Source: Hofstenia miamia
Lineage: Eukaryota; Xenacoelomorpha; Acoela
Assembly (NCBI GenBank): GCA_004352715.1
Contig: SCFE01000046.1
Coordinates: forward strand, 614,654-678,653
Direction of reading: 5' to 3'
DNA length: 64,000 nt
A program made the translations under genes and the position numbers. Within the stretch, counting starts at the first letter, position 1. Every line of letters starts with the position of its first letter. Shown in pieces: positions 32,883-43,454 of the stretch. The notes beneath the pieces are model-generated. The model was not told where the DNA came from and ran no database searches. It saw only the letters and a list, made by a program, of their open reading frames with translations.

Positions 32883-33445
32883 TCATCTTTTAATAATAAA
32901 TGATTTATGAGCTAATGCTTGTAAGTAAAGTATTATTCATTATTATGCTTCTTAGATCTCATAAATGTGTAAAATTAATTGTGAAGAGATTTTTTGAAAT
33001 TTTCTGCTTCCAAAAATTATAACATATATGTGCTGAATGAAATTTCAAAATAATTTATGCATGGTTATTCCCGGATCTTGAAATTAATGTCTATATGAGT
33101 ACTCAAAATTGGGCAAATATTTTTATTTATTGGAAAAAAATAATGTTCTAGCAAATCGAGAATATATTTTTTGAAACAAAAGAGAATGAACAACACAAAT
33201 ATCAGTATCAATGACACATTTATAGTAAGCATTTTGAAGTTATAGCCCTCTAATATCAATTTGTACTTACGTCCATTATCCAAACAAAAATTTTCCTAAG
33301 TTTGTAATCTAAGCAAACATGATCAGATCATACCTAATCTGAGCTAAAAATAAATAATCCAAAGTTATGACTACTTTAGGTTAGAAAACCATGTAGTAGC
33401 ATATTTAAAGACGATTGCATAAATATTAATATTCAAAACACGCAC

Positions 33446-33720
33446 CCGAATAATATAATAGCATTTGCAGAGATGCAAGCCGCAAAAATAAACAACGTTC
33501 GAATATGTTTCTTAATGTTTAGGACCAACAAGGTAGAAGAAGCGACAAATTGACCAATCGTAAACATTGCCATTGTAAAGGCCATCATGGTTTGGGAAGT
33601 TCCATGAACCTTCATCGCACGCAATGGATAGATCGGCCCAACAATCGATTCATTTACACCTTCCGAGAAGAAAACAAAAACTAAGCCTAATAAACCAAGA
33701 AAAGTTGTTGCTCTATTCAT
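33446..33720 (-). CDS. SLC18B1-like MFS transporter, exon 1
   Basis: First coding exon: ATG at 33718-33720 with A at -3 and an in-frame TAG 12 bp upstream, so the start is well set. It encodes 91 residues plus two bases of codon 92: helix 1 (TTFLGLLGLVFVFFSEGV), the loop SIVGPIYPLRA that matches the SILGPFFPKEA stretch of SLC18B1, helix 2 (MMAFTMAMFTIGQFVA) and helix 3 (FIFAACISANAIILFG). Donor GTGCGT at 33445-33440. The promoter side is cut off by a 1000-N gap starting 156 bp upstream, so any 5' UTR exon is out of sight. Confidence 0.85.
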
Positions 33721-33876
33721 TTTTGTGAAGATCTATTCTTTTGACAATTGTACGTCAATACAAGTGAAACAACTTGGAACAGCTTAATGTGCTTTGAACG
33801 TACGTATTCTATTGCAGGAGTAAATACCAGTTGCATTGTGATGTATTCACCACCAAACATTGAAGTTTGTTATTAG

Positions 33877-34876
33877 NNNNNNNNNNNNNNNNNNNNNNNN
33901 NNNNNNNNNNNNNNNNNNNNNNNNNNNNNNNNNNNNNNNNNNNNNNNNNNNNNNNNNNNNNNNNNNNNNNNNNNNNNNNNNNNNNNNNNNNNNNNNNNNN
34001 NNNNNNNNNNNNNNNNNNNNNNNNNNNNNNNNNNNNNNNNNNNNNNNNNNNNNNNNNNNNNNNNNNNNNNNNNNNNNNNNNNNNNNNNNNNNNNNNNNNN
34101 NNNNNNNNNNNNNNNNNNNNNNNNNNNNNNNNNNNNNNNNNNNNNNNNNNNNNNNNNNNNNNNNNNNNNNNNNNNNNNNNNNNNNNNNNNNNNNNNNNNN
34201 NNNNNNNNNNNNNNNNNNNNNNNNNNNNNNNNNNNNNNNNNNNNNNNNNNNNNNNNNNNNNNNNNNNNNNNNNNNNNNNNNNNNNNNNNNNNNNNNNNNN
34301 NNNNNNNNNNNNNNNNNNNNNNNNNNNNNNNNNNNNNNNNNNNNNNNNNNNNNNNNNNNNNNNNNNNNNNNNNNNNNNNNNNNNNNNNNNNNNNNNNNNN
34401 NNNNNNNNNNNNNNNNNNNNNNNNNNNNNNNNNNNNNNNNNNNNNNNNNNNNNNNNNNNNNNNNNNNNNNNNNNNNNNNNNNNNNNNNNNNNNNNNNNNN
34501 NNNNNNNNNNNNNNNNNNNNNNNNNNNNNNNNNNNNNNNNNNNNNNNNNNNNNNNNNNNNNNNNNNNNNNNNNNNNNNNNNNNNNNNNNNNNNNNNNNNN
34601 NNNNNNNNNNNNNNNNNNNNNNNNNNNNNNNNNNNNNNNNNNNNNNNNNNNNNNNNNNNNNNNNNNNNNNNNNNNNNNNNNNNNNNNNNNNNNNNNNNNN
34701 NNNNNNNNNNNNNNNNNNNNNNNNNNNNNNNNNNNNNNNNNNNNNNNNNNNNNNNNNNNNNNNNNNNNNNNNNNNNNNNNNNNNNNNNNNNNNNNNNNNN
34801 NNNNNNNNNNNNNNNNNNNNNNNNNNNNNNNNNNNNNNNNNNNNNNNNNNNNNNNNNNNNNNNNNNNNNNNNNNNN
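33877..34876. other. Assembly gap (1000 N)
   Basis: The round length suggests a nominal gap. Sequence after it repeats at 35854. Confidence 0.99.
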
Positions 34877-34972
34877 CATTTTTATCTTTAGTAAATTTAG
34901 AATAATTCATTATCGCACTGTCATTCACATTTATTACAATTTAAAATAAAGAAAATCTTTCATAAATGCACA

Positions 34973-34974
<2 letters not shown>
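34877..34974. repeat. 98-bp direct duplicate, first copy
   Basis: CATTTTTATCTTTAGTAAAT ... ATAAATGCACAAA recurs at 35854-35951 with a single mismatch. It begins at the first base after the 1000-N gap, which points to an unmerged overlap rather than biology. Confidence 0.9.

Positions 34975-34976
<2 letters not shown>

Positions 34977-35006
<30 letters not shown>
34977..35006. repeat. (TA)n microsatellite
   Basis: TA run with one interruption. Confidence 0.9.
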
Positions 35007-35009
<3 letters not shown>

Positions 35010-35134
35010 TTCTTAACTTATAAGGATTTTAACTGGATCTTAAAGAATTACCGCTTACTTGGTTACATACATTTATGCATCTACATTCGTACTCAATGTT
35101 AAAAAACTACATTTAATTTCTATGAGTCAAAATN

Positions 35135-35582
35135 ATTGCCACTTTCAATGCAATTACAACTCATTGATCTTATTCAATTTAATAGTATGCTTAATAACAA
35201 CATTGATTTTAATATCTTTGACTACGTTTACCTATATATTCCGAAACAAGGACTACGGCTCTATAATAAAACGCTTTTCAAGTGCAAAATTAACAAGAAG
35301 ATTAAAACCGATAATTTCTTCTTTAGTCGTATTACTAAATTAGCAAATTACGTCCATTTAAATACAAACATTGATCTCTTTGATAGATCTTCAATAGTTA
35401 AAAGGCAATTAGAAGATTTATTTAAACAACAATTTATTGATTTATATGCATTTAATAATGTTTGTACTCATTTTTTTAGTTTGTAATTGTAATATATGCA
35501 ATTCTAAGAATTTGCTTTATAAGAAATATTGAATTTGTTTTAAATTAATTTGTCAAATTTCTTTGCTTAATTAGCAATAAAG

Positions 35583-35640
<58 letters not shown>
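35135..35640 (+). mobile_element. Non-LTR retrotransposon 3' end, copy c, long (TTG)n tail
   Basis: Starts right after the single N at 35134 and matches copies a and b (LPLSMQLQLIDLIQ ... FKQQFIDLYAFNN). An extra T near the 3' end of the frame gives an earlier stop (CTHFFSL). The 3' UTR ends AGCAATAAAG followed by about 19 TTG units (35584-35640). The 5' truncation coincides with the joint. Confidence 0.88.
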
Positions 35641-35642
<2 letters not shown>

Positions 35643-35853
35643 TAACATTGTGAAGGAACAATTACTTGATATTTTAACAATAATCTGGAAATATTTAGAA
35701 GCATTATTTAATAAATAATAATATTCTTAGATAATTATAATATATGATTATTATGAATAAATATGAAGTGTTTCAAGATGCAAAGATGTTGATATCAATC
35801 TCAGTAGTTTAGATAAATGGTTATTGCTTCCTCATTTGTAAAAATTATACAAT

Positions 35854-35951
35854 CATTTTTATCTTTAGTAAATTTAAAATAATTCATTATCGCACTGTCA
35901 TTCACATTTATTACAATTTAAAATAAAGAAAATCTTTCATAAATGCACAAA
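35854..35951. repeat. 98-bp direct duplicate, second copy
   Basis: Pairs with 34877-34974. The unique sequence 35641-35853 just before it is a candidate for what the gap hides. Confidence 0.9.
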
Positions 35952-36149
35952 CATACGTATATACAGAAATATATATANTCAAAGTTTAGTGAAGACAAGA
36001 TATGTGCTTATAGGCAAAAAAGGATTAAATTTAGAAGTTTATGAATGACTTGAAATCTGTTCTACATTATATATCAAGAACAAACTGAACCTATGCATCC
36101 TTTTCCAACAAATTTGATATTTTTTAAAACAGTTCAATAATTTGAACAG

Positions 36150-36360
36150 TAAAACTGTAGATTAGAAGTAGAATTACAACAATTGCAATCTTTGTACCAT
36201 TTCTCTCAATTTCTATTGGTCTGCAATACCGCAATAAATGTAATCAATATATTTCAAAAAATTGCTTAACCGGATTTTAACCTAATTAACCGGCTCCTGC
36301 AGATTAACGGCTTTAACCGGTTTTAACCTGACCGGATTAACCCGACAGGATACACCACTA
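36150..36360 (-). mobile_element. hAT-like repeat family TAGTGCTGG, copy 2
   Basis: Ends ...CCGGATTAACCCGACAGG then ATACACCACTA at 36360, the complement of the copy 1 start with some decay. Upstream CCGGTT/AACCGG blocks and the CAATACCGC...TGTAATCAAT segment match copies 1 and 3. Abuts TA sequence. Confidence 0.6.
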
Positions 36361-36498
36361 ATATATATATATTTTTTTTTTATTTGTAAATATGTTTATA
36401 ACACACTGTATATAAGACCATGAAATACATGTAATTCGAGAACAGTTATAGCTATGTTCTATTAGCAAGCTGCCTTACATGTATTGCACCGATGTTAA

Positions 36499-36767
36499 TA
36501 TATATATANNNNNNNNNNNNNNNNNNNNNNNNNNNNNNNNNNNNNNNNNNNNNNNNNNNNNNNNNNNNNNNNNNNNNNNNNNNNNNNNNNNNNNNNNNNN
36601 NNNNNNNNNNNNNNNNNNNNNNNNNNNNNNNNNNNNNNNNNNNNNNNNNNNNNNNNNNNNNNNNNNNNNNNNNNNNNNNNNNNNNNNNNNNNNNNNNNNN
36701 NNNNNNNNNNNNNNNNNNNNNNNNNNNNNNNNNNNNNNNNNNNNNNNNNNNNNNNNNNNNNNNNNNN

Positions 36768-36798
<31 letters not shown>
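36499..36798. repeat. (TA)n microsatellite around a 259-N gap
   Basis: TA runs on both sides of the gap 36509-36767; the gap is probably collapsed TA repeat. Confidence 0.9.
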
Positions 36799-36801
<3 letters not shown>

Positions 36802-38056
36802 CAATTGCACAGTTTCATGTAATTTTTATATTAAATTTAGAAAATAAACATTTTGCACTTATATTGCACACTTTAAATTTAGATTAACCCTATTTATTTA
36901 TGCTAATATTACTTTAAATAACACAACGCTGTGTCCATATTATTAAAAAATTTTATCCAAGCCTGTTAAGGAATATTGAAAGCCTTTTATATGTCCTTAT
37001 CTATGGGTTTGTGCCCGCTCATCTAGTTATAAAATTTGTGCTTAAAATTATTTCTGTGCAATAGGAACAAGAAAATATCAAAAAATTTTCAATGAGAAAT
37101 TTGATTTTTGTGAAAACACAATGGGGCGGCCTGATAAAGTACTTACCGGTAATTCAAAGTTCGTCTATCTTACGGTGTTTTTCAGTTTTTAAATATCTAT
37201 ATTAGTGCGTATAATTTTCTTTGGGAAAACCATTACGTATTTTGAAAAGCGCAAGTAGAATTAAGGTTAATTTAATAGAATTTCAATTTACAAATATGAC
37301 ATCTTAATGGGACCCGTTTTCAGTTTTCGCATAAATTGCAAAGTTAGTCTTTAATGACCTTAGTAGCAAATATTTTCTGTGTGTAATCTGCAACACACTT
37401 TAATATGAGGGAGGGGGCAGAAAGTCATCGTAGTGGATGCCGCATCTTTGGTATGTAAAAAGTTATTGTATAGAGACTGACTTTCATTTTATAAAATTAG
37501 TTAATTGTGTCAATTTGTATTTGAATTAAAAGTTAAGTTGAAAGATCCATCAAAACATTTGAAGGATGGCAACTTAATCCCCTAAATTTAAATGCTTCAA
37601 TCTCCAGGGAAGTGAATCCGAATTTATTACTCTTTGCCATACCATCAAGCTAATTTCACATCCTAGTACAAAGATGTTACCGAAGAAAGCTTCGCATTAA
37701 TTTAAAGATGGCAACACATTTCTAGTTTCGTTACAAAGTATATTTTAAAATCAAGGACAAAATCTTTTAATTTATTAATATTCAAAGATGTATAACGCAT
37801 AACGCATATTAAATATTTTGAATTTCTGTACTGCATCTCTTAAAAATTGTTCAACAACAGTTTATAATTATTAATAAAAGCAGTAAACTAAAACAATTCG
37901 AATGCAATCATAAATTATCATTTCAAAGACTTAAGGTTGTTCGCAATTAACTCACTTCCGTTTATCTTATATTTCTGTGAAAATTTGATAAGGTACAATT
38001 GCTATAGCAGTAGCATTTTATTTCATATATATACAAAGATATATATATATATATAA

Positions 38057-38091
<35 letters not shown>

Positions 38092-40611
38092 AATATTTAT
38101 ATATATAAATATAGCATATATATAAATATTTTTAACATAGATTTGCATAAACTAGGTTACACTATAAAAAAAACTAAACACATAATGATACAATATTTTG
38201 AAAATTCTATACATCGCAATGCGAATTTTTCTTAAAAATGTGAAATGTCAAAATAAGAAACTCTCAAAATCGAATAGTTTTATCTAGTCATTAAAAATAT
38301 ACACGAGCGCTTCAAAATTTTGAAAAAAATTCATTTGAATTTTTTCAAAATACTTATTTGCTTACTGAATACATGTTTAGGAACACAATTAAAATCATAT
38401 GTTGAAAAATAAAAATAGAACAACTGAATTTTAACCAAAATGAAACGAAAGCAGCAAGGTTTAGTTTATGCTCTTAAAAATTGGTTAAATGAATTTTCTG
38501 TCAAATTTGAAGAATAAATTTTTAGATTCAAGCAACCCTACTTCCAACATTCTGTGAAGCAATTTTTCGACTTTCACTAAGAACCACACAGAAATATTCT
38601 ATCTTTAAAGGTGAGCTATGCAAGAATTGCTAAAAAGTAGACTGAGAATTCTCATAATTCGTGTGAGAAATTTCACATTATTTAGAGATCAAGGTGACTT
38701 TGATAGAAAAAGGAGGTAAATTACGTACCTATTTTATATTTGTTGAATGCCAATTCTTGTTGGGGGAAGGTAAATAGAGTAAAAAAGAACAAATATCTCC
38801 AGTGGCTCGTCAATGTCATTTTCACACTGCATAAATTACTGTTAAATATTACTTCCTGTGGTTTTCGAATTCATTGGATGTCAGATAGTGGAATTAGCCA
38901 ATCACAGCTAATTTAGATATAAAATTTCTAATAATTTTCATAAAGAGCACAGCATCACAATGTAAATAATTGTGAGACAAAAATAAGAGAATTTTGGTGA
39001 AATAAAGTGAATTTGTATGCAAAATGTAGCTTTATAAACTTCAAGTATATGAATATTATTTCAAACTAACTATTGTGCCATATTCAAAAATGATGCAATT
39101 GCATACATTGAAATGCATAAAAAACGCCTTTAGGTGTTTTCTGACAGATGCCATTCACACAAAATGAGAGTTTTTTTTTATTATGACTAGTTAAAGTTTG
39201 AACATTAGTGTCATGTATGATATTACAATGAAAATAAGAAAACTTAGCAGATGGGGCAACATACATTAGTTTTGCTGTTCGTACTAAAATATTGGTTAAA
39301 TTTATTGTTGGTATTACATTGCCACCAATAAAAAGAAGCCGGTTGGTCAGTTGCCCTGTTTTTTCTTATAAATGATTGGTACTTTTTACTGTTTTAAGAA
39401 ATAGTTCTATTTTGTAAATATATTTTATTTTTTCTCAATGTCAATTTTTTTCATTAATTAGACTCACTTATTTTATAATATTTCCCTTTATCGTTTATAG
39501 AAAACATGCGGCAGACGGGGCTATCAAAATAGAAATTTCATTTTTTGCACTCATAAACATTGTTACATAAAAGAAGAAAGTTGGTGTCAAGGTTGATTAA
39601 TTCCAAGCATATTTTCTAAAAAGTGAATGAATCCTGAAATACGAAGTTGCCAATAACTATAGCAAATCTGAAATCTACATCGTGTGAAGTTGAGCTTCAA
39701 CCCCTAGTGAGACAAAATTATTTATGGTCCTCATTCTTAATTTAGTATCCTCATCCCATAGTTGCAATCGGGGGCTGGGCTTGCGAAGAAAAAATATTGT
39801 GTCCATACACATTTTTTTACTTTGGCATTATACAACATTATATCAACCATTATTTTCAATTTTAATATCCATAACTTCAATTATACGTTTAATTTTATTA
39901 CGTACAAAAATTTTTTGGTTGAAATGATTTTAGATTTGACAGACTCGTGTCTGATTTTTACCGATTACTCTACTGACTATAAACTAATACCAGATCAGAC
40001 CTCTAGATTGAATATGTCAATTGCTCTAGCACTTTGATAAAATACGCTTTTATGGAATTAAAGGTATACTTTTCCCCACATTCAAATGCTTGTGCTCAAT
40101 TTTAGGAAAGCCTCTTTGAAATTTCAGAAACATTTTGTGATCTCAATCATTGCTCAGCAAATAGGCAATTTTTCCGGAAAAGAGAATATAGCTTTTAATT
40201 GAGCAAATATTATGAGAATGGTGAAAGTCAAATCATATGAAACTTAAGAAAGCAATTTTAAACAAAATTTGAATTTTAGGCAGTACAATGTTTGATGACA
40301 ATGGTAAGTAGTGTTAAAGAATGAGAAAAAAAGTCAATGACAAATAAAAAAATTGTGTAGCTATAAGAAATGGCCAATTTTTAACAAATTTTGTAAGAAA
40401 GTGCTTCTGTAATGACAAAACACATGTTATATGAGCTTAATTAAAAAATAAGTACTCTATAAAAGGATATGAAAATGAAATGAAAAAAGTAATAGAAATG
40501 TATATCAAGGAATCGAATTTAAATTGCTATGGTCTCTGTTTTTTACAAAATAATATCAATGAAAATTATCTACTTGAAAGCACATTCAACAATATATACA
40601 TATATATATAT
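36799..40611. other. Intergenic, mostly featureless
   Basis: About 3.8 kb with no supportable gene. (TA)n/(TAAATA)n at 38030-38130. Frames at 39084-39266 and 39724-40037 are unrecognised and probably chance. Confidence 0.5.
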
Positions 40612-41273
40612 GCGAACGGTTTCGATTCAAAATCTTTTTCAGAGCAAATTTGTAAGGAAAATTAATAACAATTAACTACACTTATAATTAATTAAAATTG
40701 CATGCATTAGAAAATTTTCATGTTAAAACAAATTTTCTGTTTATTCACCAATTTTGATCTTATTTCACTCTTTATACATGCATATAGTGATTTTGAAATT
40801 CTTTTTCAATTAGATGTTGATGTTAGGTGACCTGAGAAATGTTCATGGATTCTTGTAGTAATATGTCCTTGTGTCTTTTCGATGTAAGATTTTTGAAAAT
40901 CTTCACGTGTATATTCATAAAATAATGAAGAAGAACACAGTAAATTTGCCACAGGATCCTTGTTTTGCATTTCTTCAAGGGCCAATTCGTTTTTCCCAGA
41001 TTGTCTAAATGAATTTAATATAGATTTTAAGGATTTCAATTGACTTTTCTTGAAATGTTCACTATATGGTTTTAGATGTTGTGGTATTGATATTGCTTTT
41101 ATGAATTTTATGCGTAATTTGTCTTTTGTATTTTTAAATGTAGTTTTCTAAATTTTCCAAAATTTTCTATTTCTTTAGCTGTCAGTATTTTCGAATTAAT
41201 GTATGAAAGTATTAGAATACTGAGCTTCATAGATGCGACCGGTTACGATTCAAAATCTTTTTCAGAACAAATT
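40612..41273 (-). mobile_element. Penelope-like element remnant
   Basis: A 39-bp direct repeat flanks the unit (40612-40650 and 41235-41273; on the minus strand TCTGAAAAAGATTTTGAATC then GAAACCG or GTAACCG). Between them the minus strand encodes a C-terminal tail ending YIEKTQGHITTRIHEHFSG, like the YxGxTxRxxxxRxxEH core of the GIY-YIG endonuclease that ends Penelope-like polyproteins. Direct pseudo-LTRs around a GIY-YIG end is the Penelope arrangement. CTGA and CGAAAC in the repeat recall the hammerhead ribozyme core reported in these elements. The Gly of GIY-YIG is Glu here and the RT is gone. Confidence 0.5.
40806..41039 (-). pseudogene. GIY-YIG endonuclease tail (Penelope-like), remnant
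   Basis: Open minus-strand frame running KSLKSILNSFRQSGKNELA, then YEYTREDFQKSYIEKTQGHI and TTRIHEHFSGHL, stop at 40806. The stretch SYIEKT...TTRIHEH matches the YIG/R...EH part of the GIY-YIG fold; a lone family-level match with no CxxC finger retained. The frame extends upstream without an ATG, consistent with a fragment of a longer protein. Confidence 0.45.
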
Positions 41274-42699
41274 ATATGTATATATATATACATACTGACG
41301 GTGCATGCTATGGAACATTTCCTTGCCTTAAATAGAGACTAAGGGATGTCCATAGTATACATAGTATACATGGCTCCCGCTCCCGCCAAATTTCCATGAG
41401 AACTCTCATGATCATAAAGTATATGATTAGATGCATTTCTTAACTATACTATATTGCATTTTCTAATAAGTAAAAATTCCTGCAAATGAACAGAATCCAA
41501 GTTTGAGCGTTTATCAGTAATTGTGTCAATTTTCAGGAACACTTCTTTAAGTATGCATAGCTAAAAGGAAACCTAATACTTTAATAAGAGGCATGCTCCA
41601 TTATGCTAAGTGATCAAGGTTTTTCATCAAAATGCAATTCATTAGCATCTTGAGTGTCTCTTATATTCTCACAGTGAGCGATTGGAATTTCACTAATGTG
41701 GTTACTTAATGAGTTTCTTAATTTTAAAAAACCAGCCAATATATATATATATATATATATATAATGTAAGAAATTGTAAATTTTCGATATCGACATTTTA
41801 GAAAATCACTCCCCTTCTCAGTCCTAATACAAAATTTCCTCCCACCCGCACTCCCGCGAGGACGCTAGCAGGAGCGTTCTCACAAGATTTAAGCATACAG
41901 CGCCAGTCAGATATGCCGCCTTTAGGTGAACTTCAATTTTCATAATTTTTGTGTGCACATTTAGACACATTTGTGAAACATTAGTTTTTTACAATTGTAG
42001 TAAAATTAATTGAGGTAATTTTTATAAAATAGTGCATTTAGAATCTATTTCTGTCAATCTAGATCATTAGTGAGCTTCATACTCTTAAAAATGTATTTCC
42101 AAAGCTCGTAAGGCACTACTGTCAAGTCTTCAAGTGTTGATAAAAGTGACCCAAACATCTCTAAAATTGGCTCATGAAATTGAAACACTCTCAAGTGTTG
42201 TTTGAGCAAGCTGACAAGATGGAATAATCTCCGAAGTGACAGAAAAATAAATCACATGGGATGTAAAGATCAACTACCCAACCAAAGAATGACAATTTCT
42301 TCATAAGAAAACAGAGCACCTACAAAAGAAGATGAGATTTCAGAGGAGACAGATAAAGAAGAGTGTTGAGGTGTTCAGTAGGCTATGCGAGTCTAAGTTT
42401 TGTTTGAGTTTAGGCAGAAGTAAACTAATCAATTATTTTTAATAAATTTGTGTCTTATATTTACGCTTTATTAGAATATAAAGTTTAGCTTAAATCTACT
42501 TGCATTAATTTAACATTAATAACTAGTCTTTAATTAATTGTTGTAATAATTTAATCTTTTAAGTTCTAATTTTCGAGTACTAGTTAAAGTTAAAATATTA
42601 AGTTTAGGTGAAACCCAATTGCTATACTACAGCCTTGTTCCATAATAGTTCAGGCTAATTAAATAATTCTAATTTTAAGCGGCCATATAGTCCATATTT
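41274..42699. other. Intergenic with G+C-rich islands
   Basis: A TA tract at 41739-41763. CTCCCGCTCCCGCC near 41375 and CCCACCCGCACTCCCGCGAG near 41845 may be the two ends of an unrecognised repeat of about 500 bp. No gene. Confidence 0.35.
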
Positions 42700-43012
42700 G
42701 TATAACATTTGGTGAATTGTGGATTCATGCACAAAACATCCATCTTTCCAATGTACTTTCAACTGCTTCAACGTCAAGAGCTAGCAAACTTGAAAAACTA
42801 AATTTGCTTGGGAACGGCTCGTTCGCTTAGAGGGCGTCCTGGTTTTGCCAATGGCCTAATTTGACCGCTTCTTTTATAATGTGAAATAATTGATGATAAT
42901 GTTTGTTTTGATAATTGAAGAAATTCACAAATTTTTTTCTGTGGAATTTTTTCAGGAATTTTGAAACTATAATTTCTCGTATTTTGAAGGAAATAGTTTT
43001 ACCTCGCATTTT
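42700..43012 (-). pseudogene. Tc1-like transposase N-terminal remnant
   Basis: Minus strand from an ATG at 43010-43012: MRGKTISFKIREIIVSKFLK, then RKKFVNFFNYQNKHYHQLFH and IIKEAVKLGHW, the Tc1 helix-turn-helix layout. After a frame change comes RPLSER, the GRP(P/R)-like hinge. Then stops accumulate. No DDE domain and no terminal repeats found. Confidence 0.6.
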
Positions 43013-43454
43013 GCGGTGAATACTGATATAGGGACTCAGCAATTGTCAGAAATGTTAAGCTTGGACCTAAACCCTAACAGGTACATTCTGAAATTAAGCA
43101 TTCACACTTTTAAAGTACCAGTAAGAACGAAGAGAACAATGTTAATGTGGAAAACATTAGTCTATACCTTTATGCAAAAGCCTGTAAAAATAAAAGTTAT
43201 CTTTTAAAATTTTGGATACCGTGTTAGAGAAAATATAACGGATTGACATCCAAACTTACCTGTTAAATTGACTGCATTTAAAAATAAAACTATTCGCTAA
43301 ACCAAGGCGGATTAATTAGGAATTACAAAATTCAAAACAATGTTAAAAATTTCTCTAACATAATTTTACTTTTTTTCAAAAAATTCAATAGTATACAGAG
43401 CCAGTATAATTAATAATGTGTTGCAGCGCCATTAATCCTTATCGCATGCGTATA

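Larger units (their letters stand above)
28325..33445 (-). other. Intron of the SLC18B1-like gene (5121 bp)
   Basis: Donor GG/GTGCGT at 33445 and acceptor CATTTAG at 28325, phase 2 on both sides. It holds no recognised transposon. Listed separately are small plus-strand frames, one candidate minus-strand exon, a hairpin and a CCACTGG palindrome cluster. Also present: a perfect GTAAGT donor-like site on the minus strand at about 33268-33273, 25 bp after an AAACTTAG, but a 25-nt exon would break the frame. Confidence 0.8.

Noticed and set aside
33260-33300. Possible 25-nt micro-exon (AAACTTAG ... GAC/GTAAGT) in the transporter intron
   Set aside because: Including 25 nt would shift the frame between two exons that join perfectly without it; at most a cryptic site.
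33809-34949. Long frames across the 1000-N gap
   Set aside because: They consist almost entirely of unknown residues and are artefacts of N translation.
42040-42430. Purine-rich stretch before the Tc1 remnant that might be a 5' UTR or LTR
   Set aside because: No repeat partner and no open frame.
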